Program-made: the position numbers and the translations under genes
Assembly: GCF_004522095.1 (NCBI RefSeq)
Contig: NZ_SPUI01000002.1
Coordinates: forward strand, 558,001-622,000
Length of the DNA: 64,000 nt
DNA from: Nocardioides sp. 503
Lineage (GTDB): Bacteria > Actinomycetota > Actinomycetes > Propionibacteriales > Nocardioidaceae
Reading direction: 5' to 3'
The notes under the pieces: model-generated
Told to the model about the DNA's origin: nothing
Databases searched by the model: none
The model's input: only the letters and a program-made list of their open reading frames with translations
In this document: positions 1 through 7,987 of the stretch, one piece after another
Layout of the letters: every line of letters starts with the position of its first letter
Numbering within the stretch: the stretch's first letter is position 1

Positions 1-297
1 CTGCATCTCCCCGTCGGCCACGGGGTCGCAGTCGGGGTCGGCCGCGGGACCGACCACCACGAAGCCGCACACGCGGTTGCGCTCCAGGGCGACGAGCACG
101 CGGTTGCGCGCGTCCTGGGGCCGGCGCAGCGACTCCTGCCACGCGGCGGCGGCCGCCTCGACGTCCTGTGGGAGCGCCTCGGCGGGCAGCACGCCGGCGT
201 ACTGCTCCTGCCACGTGCGCAGCTGGAGACCGGCGATCGCCGGGGCGTCGTCGGCCCACGCGATGCGCACGGACACGTCGGCGGTGGGGCTGCTCAT
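1..297 (-). CDS. GNAT family N-acetyltransferase (N-terminal part, runs off window)
   Basis: Only the first 99 residues lie inside the window; the C-terminus is beyond base 1. The start MSSPTADVSVRIAWADDAPAI has the opening strand and acidic A-x-x-D-D-A turn of acetyl-CoA-dependent GNAT enzymes. It is followed by a W-Q-E-Q-Y-A-G-V-L-P segment (the family often shows W-x-x-x-Y-x-G-I-L-P) and a V-L-V-A-L-x(5)-V-C-G-F-V-V-V-G strand pair. The acetyl-CoA loop is not included, so the substrate cannot be guessed. The ATG at 297 has a CAGGAT hexamer 6 bases upstream and no clear Shine-Dalgarno sequence. Confidence 0.7.
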   Translation of the reverse strand, partial: MSSPTADVSVRIAWADDAPAIAGLQLRTWQEQYAGVLPAEALPQDVEAAAAAWQESLRRPQDARNRVLVALERNRVCGFVVVGPAADPDCDPVADGEMQ

Positions 298-355
298 CCG
301 AGCATCCTGGCAGGCCGCGCCCCCGGGCGGCTCCTCCGCCCTGGGGTCGGCGTCC

Positions 356-361
356 TAGTGT
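356..361 (+). promoter_or_regulatory. -10 element (TAGTGT), leaderless start for the aldo/keto reductase
   Basis: TAGTGT fits the actinobacterial TANNNT -10 and ends 7 bases before the ATG at 369. No ribosome binding site lies between, so transcription probably begins at or next to the start codon. Confidence 0.5.
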
Positions 362-368
362 CGGAGTC

Positions 369-1376
369 ATGGAGATTCGTAACCTCGGAGCAAGCGGCCT
401 GAAGATCTCGGCCATCTCGTACGGCAACTGGCTGACCCACGGGTCCCAGGTGGAGGAGGACGCCGCGCTCGCGTGCGTCCGCCAGGCGCTGGAGGAGGGC
501 ATCACGACCTTCGACACCGCCGACGCCTACGCCAACACCGCAGCGGAGACCGTGCTGGGCAAGGCCCTCGCGGGCGAGCGGCGCGCCGGCCTGGAGATCT
601 TCACCAAGGTCTACTGGCCGACCGGGCCCGGCGCCCACAACGACCACGGGCTGTCGCGCAAGCACATCATGGAGTCGATCGACGGCTCGCTGACCCGGCT
701 CGGGACCGACTACGTCGACCTCTACCAGGCCCACCGCTACGACCACGAGACCCCGCTCGAGGAGACGATGGAGGCCTTCGCCGACGTCGTCCGGGCCGGC
801 AAGGCGCTCTACATCGGGGTGTCGGAGTGGCGCGCGGAGGAGATCCGGGCGGCGCACGCGCTGGCGCGCGAGCTGCACGTCCCCCTCGTGTCGAACCAGC
901 CGCAGTACAACATGCTGTGGCGCGTCATCGAGGCCGAGGTGGTCCCGACCTGCGAGGAGCTCGGGATGGGCCAGGTCGTCTGGTCCCCGATCGCCCAGGG
1001 CGCGCTCACCGGCAAGTACAAGCCGGGCGAGCAGCCGCCCGCGGGCTCGCGCGGCACCGACGACAAGGGCGGGTCCAGCATGATCTCCCGCTGGCTCAAG
1101 GACGACGTGCTCGAGCGCGTGCAGCGTCTGCAGCCCATCGCCGACGAGGCCGGCCTGAGCCTGGCGCAGCTCGCGGTGGCGTGGGTCCTGCAGAACCCCA
1201 ACGTCTCCAGCGCGATCATCGGCGCGAGCCGGCCCGAGCAGGTCACCGAGAACGTCAAGGCGGCCGGCGTGACGCTGGACGAGGCGACGCTGAGCGCCAT
1301 CGACGAGGTCGTGGGCGACGTCGCCGAGCGCGACCCGGCGAAGACCCAGTCGCCGGCTAAGCGCGACTTCGGCTGA
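369..1376 (+). CDS. aldo/keto reductase (Kv-beta/YghZ-like)
   Basis: 335 residues, full length for the family. It should reduce an aldehyde or ketone with NADPH in the cytosol; the substrate is unknown. The catalytic tetrad is visible: D49 and Y54 in F-D-T-A-D-A-Y-A-N, K80 in I-F-T-K-V-Y, and H122 in Y-Q-A-H-R-Y. The C-terminal NADP-binding part has S-P-I-A-Q-G-A-L-T-G-K-Y and S-S-A-I-I-G-A-S-R-P-E-Q. The length and the K-Y segment after ALTG resemble the potassium-channel beta-subunit-like branch of the family. The reading frame is open further upstream, but the -10 at 356 and the family N-terminus favour ATG 369. The last 20 bases overlap the convergent gene end at 1357. Confidence 0.93.
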   Translation: MEIRNLGASGLKISAISYGNWLTHGSQVEEDAALACVRQALEEGITTFDTADAYANTAAETVLGKALAGERRAGLEIFTKVYWPTGPGAHNDHGLSRKHIMESIDGSLTRLGTDYVDLYQAHRYDHETPLEETMEAFADVVRAGKALYIGVSEWRAEEIRAAHALARELHVPLVSNQPQYNMLWRVIEAEVVPTCEELGMGQVVWSPIAQGALTGKYKPGEQPPAGSRGTDDKGGSSMISRWLKDDVLERVQRLQPIADEAGLSLAQLAVAWVLQNPNVSSAIIGASRPEQVTENVKAAGVTLDEATLSAIDEVVGDVAERDPAKTQSPAKRDFG

Positions 1377-2160
1377 CCGCCACGGCGCCGGCCGTCGCGA
1401 GCACCAGCCCGACCGCCACGGCCGGCGCCCAGCCCTCGCGGACCCCGTCACCGAGGAGCACCACCCCGATCGCGGCCGGCACCAGCGTCTGGCCGACGAT
1501 CATCGGGGCGCTGGTCCCGGTGACGGCGCTGGAGTGCATGCCGAGCGAGTAGAGCCAGAACGACACCAGCCCGAACGCCGGCACGGCGAGGCCGGCCAGG
1601 ACGACGGCCGGCTCCAGCGGCAGCCCGACCCCGCGCACCGCCAGCGCGGACCCGGCGTACCCGAGCCCCGCGAGGGTGCCGAGCACGGGCCCGGGCCACT
1701 CGCGGCCCACGAGGGCCACTGCGACCAGCGCGACCACGCCGAGCACGACCGGCACCGCGAAGGTCCAGGTCGTGACGACGTCTCCGGGGTCACCGGAGCC
1801 GAGCGCGGTGAGGACCAGTCCGCCGGTCACGGCGGCAACGCCGAGCCAGTCGTACGTCGTCAGCTGCTCGCTGACCCGGCGCGACGCCAGCGCGGTGACC
1901 GGCAGCGACAGCGAGATCAGCGCCTGGGCGAGGTAGAGCGGGACGAGCCAGATCGCCACCGCGTGCAGCACGAAGCCGCCGAGGTAGGCCGCCACCACGA
2001 CCATCGTGAGCGGGTCGCGCACCGACCGCCCCACGAAGGCGCCCAGCTGCGTGGGGCGCTCGTCCACCCGGCGTACGGCGGAGGCCTGGGCGACCGCGGC
2101 GACCCCGAACAGCGCGGCGGCCACCAGGCCCACGAGGAGCCCGGCGACCTGGTCGCTCAC
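1357..2160 (-). CDS. DMT/EamA-like permease
   Basis: 267 residues, almost entirely hydrophobic, with about nine or ten membrane segments in two similar halves, as in drug/metabolite transporters. The N-terminus V-A-G-L-L-V-G-L-V-A-A-A-L-F-G-V-A begins the first repeat. The second ends with a G-Q-T-L-V-P-A-A-I-G-V-V-L-L-G-D helix pair, reminiscent of the P-V-x-A-x-L-x-G end motif. The substrate cannot be read from sequence. It follows the DUF3043 gene with a 4-base overlap (2157-2160), so the two are co-transcribed. Its 3' end overlaps the opposing aldo/keto reductase by 20 bases. Confidence 0.85.
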   Translation of the reverse strand: MSDQVAGLLVGLVAAALFGVAAVAQASAVRRVDERPTQLGAFVGRSVRDPLTMVVVAAYLGGFVLHAVAIWLVPLYLAQALISLSLPVTALASRRVSEQLTTYDWLGVAAVTGGLVLTALGSGDPGDVVTTWTFAVPVVLGVVALVAVALVGREWPGPVLGTLAGLGYAGSALAVRGVGLPLEPAVVLAGLAVPAFGLVSFWLYSLGMHSSAVTGTSAPMIVGQTLVPAAIGVVLLGDGVREGWAPAVAVGLVLATAGAVAVSRSRA

Positions 2161-2741
2161 GAGTAGTGCTCGGGCAGCTCCTGGCCGATCTTGACCTTGG
2201 ACTTGGGCATGCGCATGAACTTCATCTGCATGGCGCGCGTGACGGTGTAGTAGGTCGTGCCCTTCAGCGGCTCACCGGGGAAGCGGCGCGCGATCTCCTT
2301 GCGCACGCGGCGGCGCAGCAGCAGCAGGTCGACGATGACGAGCAGCAGGGTGCCGAGCAGCAGCGTGTTGCCCATGCTCCTCAGGTCGGGGTTGCCGGAG
2401 TAGCCGAGCACCATGGTGACGATCAGCAGCGGGATCATCAGCTCGACGATGGAGAACCGGGCGTCGACGTAGTCGCGGATGAAGCGCCGCACCGGGCCCT
2501 TGTCGCGGGGCATGAGGTAGCGCTCGTCGCCGGTCTTCATGGCCGAGCGCACCTGCTGGCTGGACTCCATGCGCGCCTGGCGCTGCGCCTGGGCGAGCTC
2601 CTTGCGGGTGCGCGGCACCTTGGCCCGGGCCTTGGCCGCGGCCTCCGCCTCCCGGCGCGTCGGGGTGGGTCGGCCCTTGCCGCCCTCCTTGACGACGAGC
2701 GACTCGGTGGCGGTGGACTCTTGCTTGCTACGACGGAACAC
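2157..2741 (-). CDS. DUF3043 family membrane protein
   Basis: 194 residues; function unknown. It has a highly charged, low-complexity N-terminal third (K/R/A/E rich, T-R-R-E-A-E-A-A-A-K-A-R-A), then an M-P-R-D-K-G-P-V-R-R-F-I-R-D-Y-V-D-A-R segment. Two membrane helices lie at about 93-115 and 122-142, and a basic C-terminal tail follows. The M-P-R-D-K-G-P-x-R-x-x-x-R-D-x-V-D block and two-helix plan are typical of actinobacterial DUF3043 proteins. The start is GTG 2741. The gene lies divergently from pspA across a 183-base gap and is translationally coupled to the EamA-like permease. Confidence 0.85.
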   Translation of the reverse strand: MFRRSKQESTATESLVVKEGGKGRPTPTRREAEAAAKARAKVPRTRKELAQAQRQARMESSQQVRSAMKTGDERYLMPRDKGPVRRFIRDYVDARFSIVELMIPLLIVTMVLGYSGNPDLRSMGNTLLLGTLLLVIVDLLLLRRRVRKEIARRFPGEPLKGTTYYTVTRAMQMKFMRMPKSKVKIGQELPEHYS

Positions 2742-2924
2742 GGGTGACCTTCAGCACGAGGGGTGGGACGACAGGGCCCCAGACTACTGGTGCCGCCCGC
2801 GCGGCGAGCGGGCGCCGACCACCGGATCGGCGGGGCACCACGCCCTCGCCGCGTCACCGCTCGCGCCGTAGGGTGAGGGGATCACGCCGTTGCCGTCCGC
2901 TCCACCTGAGAGGGATCCGTCCGA

Positions 2925-3686
2925 ATGAGCCTCATGAAGCGCGTCAGCCTGATCTTCCGGTCGAAGGCCAACACGGCCCTCGACCGAGCCGAGGACCCGC
3001 GCGAGACGCTTGACTACAGCTACCAGCGCCAGCTCGACCTCCTCTCCAAGGTGCGCCGGGGCGTCGCCGACGTGGCGACCAGCCGCAAGCGCGTCGAGCT
3101 CCAGGTCGCCCAGCTCGAGCAGCAGGCCGGCAAGCTGCAGCAGCAGGCCGAGAAGGCGCTGAGCATGGACCGCGAGGACCTCGCCCGCGAGGCCCTGACG
3201 CGCAAGTCGGCGCTGTCCGGCCAGATCGACGACCTCAAGGTGCAGCACGCCAACCTCCAGGGCGAGGAGGAGAAGCTCACGCTCGCCCAGCAGCGGCTGC
3301 AGGCGAAGGTCGAGTCCTTCCGCACCCGCAAGGAGACGATCAAGGCCAACTACACGGCCGCGGAGGCCCAGACCCGCATCGGCGAGGCCATGTCCGGCAT
3401 CGGCGAGGAGATGGGTGACGTCGGCATGGCGATCCAGCGCGCCGAGGACAAGACCGCCAACATGCAGGCCCGGGCCGGTGCCATCGACGAGCTGATCGCC
3501 TCCGGCGCGCTCGACGACGCCTCCTCGCTCAACGCCGGCGACGACATCAGCCGCGAGCTGGAGTCGATGAGCTCGCAGGCCGACGTCGAGGCCGAGCTGG
3601 CCCGCATGAAGGGGCTCTCGTCCGCCCCGGCCCCCGACGCCATCGAGGCGGCGCCGGAGCAGCCCGAGGGGGAGCAGCCGCGATGA
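2925..3686 (+). CDS. pspA: PspA/IM30 family phage-shock protein
   Basis: 253 residues, predicted almost all alpha-helical with long heptad coiled coils. M-S-L-M-K-R-V-S-L-I-F-R-S-K-A-N-T-A-L-D at the N-terminus is the amphipathic membrane-contact helix of ESCRT-III-like PspA/Vipp1. The D-P-R-E-T-L-D-Y-S-Y motif near residue 30 is the family signature in actinobacteria. PspA proteins bind stressed inner membranes and help maintain the proton gradient. A GAGAGGG ribosome binding site precedes ATG 2925, and a TAGGGT -10-like hexamer lies at 2869-2874. The stop overlaps pspAA by 4 bases, and htpX and pspAB follow, giving a four-gene stress unit. Confidence 0.95.
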   Translation: MSLMKRVSLIFRSKANTALDRAEDPRETLDYSYQRQLDLLSKVRRGVADVATSRKRVELQVAQLEQQAGKLQQQAEKALSMDREDLAREALTRKSALSGQIDDLKVQHANLQGEEEKLTLAQQRLQAKVESFRTRKETIKANYTAAEAQTRIGEAMSGIGEEMGDVGMAIQRAEDKTANMQARAGAIDELIASGALDDASSLNAGDDISRELESMSSQADVEAELARMKGLSSAPAPDAIEAAPEQPEGEQPR

Positions 3687-3970
3687 GCGCGCTGATCGTC
3701 CGGATCCTCGGCGAGGGCCAGTACGACGTCGCCGACCACGCGATCGACCGGCTCAACGAGCTCGACGCGACCCTCGAGGCGGCGGTGGAGAGCGGCGACG
3801 AGGCGGCGTTCCGCACCGCCCTCGCCGCGCTGCTCGACGGGGTGCGCACCGTCGGCGTCGCCCACCCGGTGGATTCCCTCGACGAGTCCGACCTGATCCT
3901 GCCGCCTGCTGACGCCTCCCTCGAGCAGGTCCGCGAGCTGCTCGAGGACGACGGGCTGATCCCGGGCTGA
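3683..3970 (+). CDS. pspAA: PspA-associated protein PspAA
   Basis: 95 residues, cytosolic, no catalytic motif. The N-terminus L-I-V-R-I-L-G-E-G-Q-Y-D-V, the conserved D-R-L-N-x-L-D pair of helices and the acidic end D-E-S-D-L-I-L-P match the PspAA family, known only as a partner of actinobacterial and related PspA. It overlaps pspA by 4 bases (ATGA), which implies coupled translation. Its molecular job is not established; by context it acts with PspA at the membrane. Confidence 0.85.
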   Translation: MSALIVRILGEGQYDVADHAIDRLNELDATLEAAVESGDEAAFRTALAALLDGVRTVGVAHPVDSLDESDLILPPADASLEQVRELLEDDGLIPG

Positions 3971-4024
3971 ACCTCCGCCCGGGCCGCTCAGGTGGCTCTT
4001 GGGTGGACCGGGGAGAATGGCCCC

Positions 4025-4945
4025 ATGGCTCGCACACGGTTCGTCGGTGACGCGGGGCTCGCTGCCCGCATGACCTTGGTGATGTTCCTGCTCGGAGGGC
4101 TGTTCGTGGCCCTGGTCGTGGGCCTGGCCTACGCCGTCGGCGGGGGGCTGGGCATCCTCGTCGGGATCATCGGCATCGGCGTGGCGGTCTACCAGTGGTC
4201 CTCCTCCGACAAGGTGGCCATGCGGGCCATGCGCGCCCGGGAGGTCAGCCCGGCGGAGGCGCCGGAGCTGCACGGCATGATCGACCGGCTCTGCGCCCTG
4301 GCCGACATGCCCAAGCCCCGGGTCGGCATCGCCGACAGTGCCGTGCCCAACGCCTTCGCGACCGGGCGCTCCCCGGACCGCGCCGTCGTCTGCGTCACGA
4401 CCGGCATCCTGCAGGTGCTGACGGCCGAGGAGCTCGAGGGCGTCCTGGCCCACGAGCTCTCCCACGTCGCCCACCGCGACGTGCTCGTGATGACGGTCGC
4501 CTCCTCGGCCGGCATCGCCGCCGGCATGCTCACCCAGGGTGCCCAGTACGGCGGGCTGGGCCTGCTCGGCGGCCGCCGCGACAACAACAACAACGGCCTG
4601 CCGGTCTGGCTGGTCGTGCTCGTCGTCAGCCTCGTCGTCTACGCCGTCAGCTTCGTGCTGCTGCGCCTGCTCTCGCGCTACCGCGAGCTGTCCGCGGACC
4701 GCGCCGGCGCCTACCTCACGATGAAGCCGGCCGCCCTGGCCTCCGCCCTGCAGAAGATCACCGGCGAGATCAACCAGATCCCGCAGAAGGACCTTCGCCA
4801 GGTCGGCGCCGCCAGCGCGCTGTGCATCGCCCCGGCCGTGGCCGGCGTCTCGCTGCGCACGCTCACCTCGACGCACCCCTCGCTCGAGCAGCGCCTCGAG
4901 CAGCTCGCCAAGATCCAGGCCGAGCTCGGCCGGCCGACCGTCTGA
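4025..4945 (+). CDS. htpX: M48 membrane metalloprotease HtpX
   Basis: 306 residues. Zinc protease of the inner membrane that clears misfolded membrane proteins in this family. Two hydrophobic segments (about 16-37 and 41-56) precede the catalytic domain. The zinc motif is H-E-L-S-H at 143-147, and the third ligand is expected in the R-E-L-S-A-D-R-A-G segment near 225. Two more hydrophobic stretches lie at about 151-170 and 195-215. The family usually ends with H-P-x-x-x-x-R; here T-H-P-S-L-E-Q-R-L is present. ATG 4025 was chosen over upstream in-frame codons because GGGGAGAA precedes it and M-A-R-T-R-F begins the family homology. It shares one base with pspAB. Confidence 0.93.
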   Translation: MARTRFVGDAGLAARMTLVMFLLGGLFVALVVGLAYAVGGGLGILVGIIGIGVAVYQWSSSDKVAMRAMRAREVSPAEAPELHGMIDRLCALADMPKPRVGIADSAVPNAFATGRSPDRAVVCVTTGILQVLTAEELEGVLAHELSHVAHRDVLVMTVASSAGIAAGMLTQGAQYGGLGLLGGRRDNNNNGLPVWLVVLVVSLVVYAVSFVLLRLLSRYRELSADRAGAYLTMKPAALASALQKITGEINQIPQKDLRQVGAASALCIAPAVAGVSLRTLTSTHPSLEQRLEQLAKIQAELGRPTV

Positions 4946-5517
4946 TGGGCTTCTGGCAGGCCGTCACGGGGCGCTCGCGACCCAAGCAGGCCGACCTCGA
5001 CGCGCTCTTCCTCGTGCCGAGCGCCTCCGTCACGCTCCAGACCACGATCGGGCTCACGCCCACCGGGGTCGGCTCGGTCTGCTACCGCGCCGCCGACGGC
5101 GCCGGCTTCGCCGACACCCAGAAGGACGTGGTCGCGCTGATCACCGGCGCGGTCGACGCCCCGCAGGTCGAGGTGAGCGGCGACGGCTTCGGCTTCACGT
5201 GGCTGACCGTGCACCGCGAGCCCGACGACGTCGGGGGGCTGTGCACCGACCTGCACGCCGTCAACACGACGCTGGAGGCGGAGGGGTTCGGACCGTCCCT
5301 GCTGTGCTCCCTGGTGCCGTTCGCCGACTCGGCGGGCCGCCGCATCGGGCTGGTCTACCTCTACAAGCAGTCCTCTTTCTACGCCTTCGCCCCGACCGGG
5401 GCGCAGCAGCGCGACAACCTGCTGGAGATCCAGGTGCGCGACACGCTCGCCGCCGAGATCCCGATGGAGCAGGACCTCTCACGCTGGTTGGCCCTGTGGG
5501 GCGCACCCGGCCTCTGA
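4945..5517 (+). CDS. pspAB: PspA-associated protein PspAB
   Basis: 190 residues, soluble. M-G-F-W-Q-A-V-T-G-R-S-R-P-K-Q-A-D-L-D-A-L-F at the start and the F-A-P-T-G-x-Q-x-R-D-N segment near 155 match the PspAB family, which co-occurs with PspA, PspAA and an HtpX peptidase in actinobacteria. No catalytic residues can be named. The start codon shares its A with the htpX stop (TGATG), so translation is coupled. This ends the psp run; the next gene, a histidine kinase, starts 40 bases later on the same strand. Confidence 0.85.
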   Translation: MGFWQAVTGRSRPKQADLDALFLVPSASVTLQTTIGLTPTGVGSVCYRAADGAGFADTQKDVVALITGAVDAPQVEVSGDGFGFTWLTVHREPDDVGGLCTDLHAVNTTLEAEGFGPSLLCSLVPFADSAGRRIGLVYLYKQSSFYAFAPTGAQQRDNLLEIQVRDTLAAEIPMEQDLSRWLALWGAPGL

Positions 5518-5557
5518 GGACCACCAGATCCCGCACGGAGGATGGGAGACTCGTGTG

Positions 5558-6739
5558 ATGACCAGCACCCTCGAGGACCAGCGGCGCTCGGCGGGGATCG
5601 CCGCCTACGACCTGCTCGAGCGGCCGCCCCGGCGTGACCTCGTCGCGCTCGTGGAGCTCGCGGCGCTCGTCTGCGACGTCCCCATGGCCACGATCAACCT
5701 GATCACCGAGGCCCACCAGCACCAGGTCGCGGCGGTCGGCTTCGACGCCTCGGTCTGCCGCCGCGAGGACTCCATGTGTGCGGTGGTGCTCGACGGGGAC
5801 ACTCCCATCGTGGTGACGGACGCGCGCCTGGACCCCCGCTTCCAGGACAACCCGTTCGTCACCGGGGCGATCGGCCAGGTCCGCTTCTACGCCTCGCACA
5901 AGCTGGTCACGCCGGCCGGCGTCGCCATCGGCACGCTGTGCGTCTTCGACACCGAGCCCCGCGAGCTCGACACCGCGCAGGTCGGCGCCCTCGCCACCCT
6001 GGCCGACCGGGTCGTCGACGTCCTGGAGCTCTCGCTGACCAGCAGGCGTCTCGCCGAGAGCCTCGCGCAGGTCGAGGAGTCCAACCAGCGGCTGGCGTCG
6101 TTCGCCGGCCAGGTCAGCCACGACCTGAAGTCGCCGCTCACGAGCGTCGCCATGTCGCTGGAGATGGTCCACGACCACCTCGCCGAGGGCGCCGACCCTC
6201 AGGAGGCGCAGTGGCTGGTCGAGCGCGCGCTGCAGGGCTCCCAGCGGATGGCGCTGCTGATCGACGACGTCCTCGACTTCGCCCGCGTCAGCGGCTCGCT
6301 CAAGCTCGGCGACGTCGACCTCGGCGCCCTGCTCGACGACGTGCTGGTCGACCTCGAGTCGGCCCTCGCCGACGTGTCGCTGGAGGCCGGGGCGCTCCCG
6401 ACCGTGCCCGGGGACCAGGTCCAGCTGCGCGCGCTGCTGCAGAACCTGGTCGGCAACGCCGCCAAGTTCCGCGTGCCCGGGCGTGCCCCCGCGGTGCACG
6501 TCGGTGCGCACCCCACCGCCACCGGGTGGCGGGTCGAGGTGACCGACAACGGGCCCGGCGTCCCGGCCGCGGAGCGCGAGCGGGTCTTCCTGCCCCTCGC
6601 CCGGGCGTCCAGCAGCGTCGACGGCTCCGGCATCGGCCTGGCGACCTGTCGGCGCGTGGTGGAGGCGCACGGCGGCGCCATCGGCCTGGACGAGGCCCCC
6701 GGTGGCGGCACGGTCGCGTGGTTCGAGCTGCCCCAGTGA
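5558..6739 (+). CDS. GAF-domain sensor histidine kinase
   Basis: 393 residues without membrane segments, so a cytosolic sensor. A GAF domain (about 25-160) has the N-L-I-T-x-x-x-Q-x-x-x-A-A-V-G and L-V-T-P-x-G-V-A-I-G-T-L-C-V-F-D strands typical of this kinase type. The HisKA domain has S-H-D-L-K-S-P-L with the phospho-acceptor H188. The ATPase domain carries the N box (L-V-G-N-A-A-K-F), D-N-G-P-G-V-P and G-S-G-I-G-L-A-T-C. No response regulator gene adjoins it. A GTG directly in front (5555) is an alternative start; a GGGAGA site lies 8-12 bases upstream of both. It may belong to the psp transcription unit, but this is inference. Confidence 0.9.
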   Translation: MTSTLEDQRRSAGIAAYDLLERPPRRDLVALVELAALVCDVPMATINLITEAHQHQVAAVGFDASVCRREDSMCAVVLDGDTPIVVTDARLDPRFQDNPFVTGAIGQVRFYASHKLVTPAGVAIGTLCVFDTEPRELDTAQVGALATLADRVVDVLELSLTSRRLAESLAQVEESNQRLASFAGQVSHDLKSPLTSVAMSLEMVHDHLAEGADPQEAQWLVERALQGSQRMALLIDDVLDFARVSGSLKLGDVDLGALLDDVLVDLESALADVSLEAGALPTVPGDQVQLRALLQNLVGNAAKFRVPGRAPAVHVGAHPTATGWRVEVTDNGPGVPAAERERVFLPLARASSSVDGSGIGLATCRRVVEAHGGAIGLDEAPGGGTVAWFELPQ

Positions 6740-6762
6740 CGGGGGAGTGACCCCGGCCCGGG

Positions 6763-7956
6763 TCAGTCCTTGTGCGACTTGCCCGGCAGGTCGAGCATCC
6801 GCTGCAGCGCGACCAGCGCGTCGCGCTCGGTGTCGTCGTCCACGTCGATCTGGTTGACCACGATGCCGTTGACGAGCGACTCCAGCGCCCACACGAGGTG
6901 GGGGAGGTCGATCCGGTTCATCGTGGAGCAGTAGCAGACGTTCTTCTCGAGGAAGACGATGTTCTTGTCGGGGTGGTCCTGCGCGAGCCGCTTGACCAGG
7001 TTGAGCTCGGTGCCGATGGCCCAGGTGGAGCCTGCGGGCGCCGCCTCGATGGTCTTGATGATGAACTCCGTCGACCCGACCAGGTCGGCCTTGAGCACGA
7101 CCTCGTGGGTGCACTCCGGGTGCACCAGGACCTGGATGTCGGGGACCGTCGCGCGCAGGGTGTCGATGACCTCGGGGGAGAAGCGCCCGTGGACCGAGCA
7201 GTGGCCCTTCCACAGGATCATCGTGGCGTCGACCAGCTGCTGGCGGGTCAGGCCGCCGTGGGGCTTCTGCGGGTCCCACACGACGCAGTCGTCGAGCGTG
7301 AGCCCCATCTTGAGCACGGCGGTGTTGCGGCCGAGGTGCTGGTCGGGGAAGAAGAGCACCTTGCGGCCCGGGCCGCCGGCCTCCACGGGCTGCTTCTGGT
7401 CGAAGGCCCACTCCAGCGCCGTCTCGGCGTTGGAGGAGGTGCACACGATGCCGCCGTTGCGGCCGCAGAACGCCTTGATGTCGGCGCTGGAGTTCATGTA
7501 CGTCACCGGGACGACCGCGTCCTGGACCCCGGCCTCGGCCAAGGCGTCCCAGGCGTCCTCGACCTGGGAGAGGACGGCCATGTCGGCCATCGAGCAGCCC
7601 GCCGACAGGTCCGGCAGGACCACACGCTGGTGGGGGCCGGTGAGGATGTCGGCCGACTCGGCCATGAAGTGCACGCCGCAGAAGACGATGTACTCCGCCT
7701 CCGGGCGGCCGGCCGCGTCGCGGGCCAGCTTGAACGAGTCGCCGGTGACGTCGGCGAACTGGATGACCTCGTCGCGCTGGTAGTGGTGGCCGAGCACGAA
7801 CACCCGGTCGCCGAGGGTCTCCTTGGCGGCCCGGGCACGGGCGACGAGCGAGGGGTCGGAGGTCTCGGGCAGGTCGCCCGGGCACTCCACGCCGCGCTCG
7901 GAGGAGAGGTCGACCCCGCGGCCGAGCGGGAGCAGGGGCAGGTCGACGGTCGTCAT
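6763..7956 (-). CDS. nadA: quinolinate synthase NadA
   Basis: 397 residues. Condenses iminoaspartate with dihydroxyacetone phosphate to quinolinate in de novo NAD synthesis, using one [4Fe-4S] cluster. The family marks H-H-Y-Q (57-60), F-C-G-V-H-F-M-A-E (92-100) and E-C-T-H-E (281-285) are present. Conserved cysteines sit at about 121 (A-G-C-S-M-A-D), 253 (G-H-C-S-V-H) and 341-343 (C-Y-C-S-T-M-N), where the cluster ligands lie in this family. nadB and nadC are not in the window. ATG 7956 was chosen because the reading frame upstream looks unlike the family and a TAGGAT -10 lies just 7 bases ahead. Confidence 0.96.
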   Translation of the reverse strand: MTTVDLPLLPLGRGVDLSSERGVECPGDLPETSDPSLVARARAAKETLGDRVFVLGHHYQRDEVIQFADVTGDSFKLARDAAGRPEAEYIVFCGVHFMAESADILTGPHQRVVLPDLSAGCSMADMAVLSQVEDAWDALAEAGVQDAVVPVTYMNSSADIKAFCGRNGGIVCTSSNAETALEWAFDQKQPVEAGGPGRKVLFFPDQHLGRNTAVLKMGLTLDDCVVWDPQKPHGGLTRQQLVDATMILWKGHCSVHGRFSPEVIDTLRATVPDIQVLVHPECTHEVVLKADLVGSTEFIIKTIEAAPAGSTWAIGTELNLVKRLAQDHPDKNIVFLEKNVCYCSTMNRIDLPHLVWALESLVNGIVVNQIDVDDDTERDALVALQRMLDLPGKSHKD

Positions 7957-7963
7957 GGCACCG

Positions 7964-7969
7964 ATCCTA
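7964..7969 (-). promoter_or_regulatory. -10 element (TAGGAT), leaderless start for nadA
   Basis: On the minus strand TAGGAT ends 7 bases before the nadA ATG at 7956, leaving no room for a ribosome binding site. Confidence 0.5.
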
Positions 7970-7987
7970 GTTCGGGGAGAGCCGTTG

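Noticed and set aside
294..1451. Long minus-strand frame opposite the aldo/keto reductase
   Set aside because: Arg/Leu/Gly/Val-rich shadow composition; the plus-strand gene has intact catalytic residues.
6747..6765. TGACCC/GGGTCA hairpin between the kinase and nadA stops
   Set aside because: Only 6 bp, overlapping the nadA stop; chance occurrence is likely in this composition.
5261..7885. 874-residue minus-strand frame
   Set aside because: It is the shadow of the GAF kinase and a frame-shifted reading of nadA.
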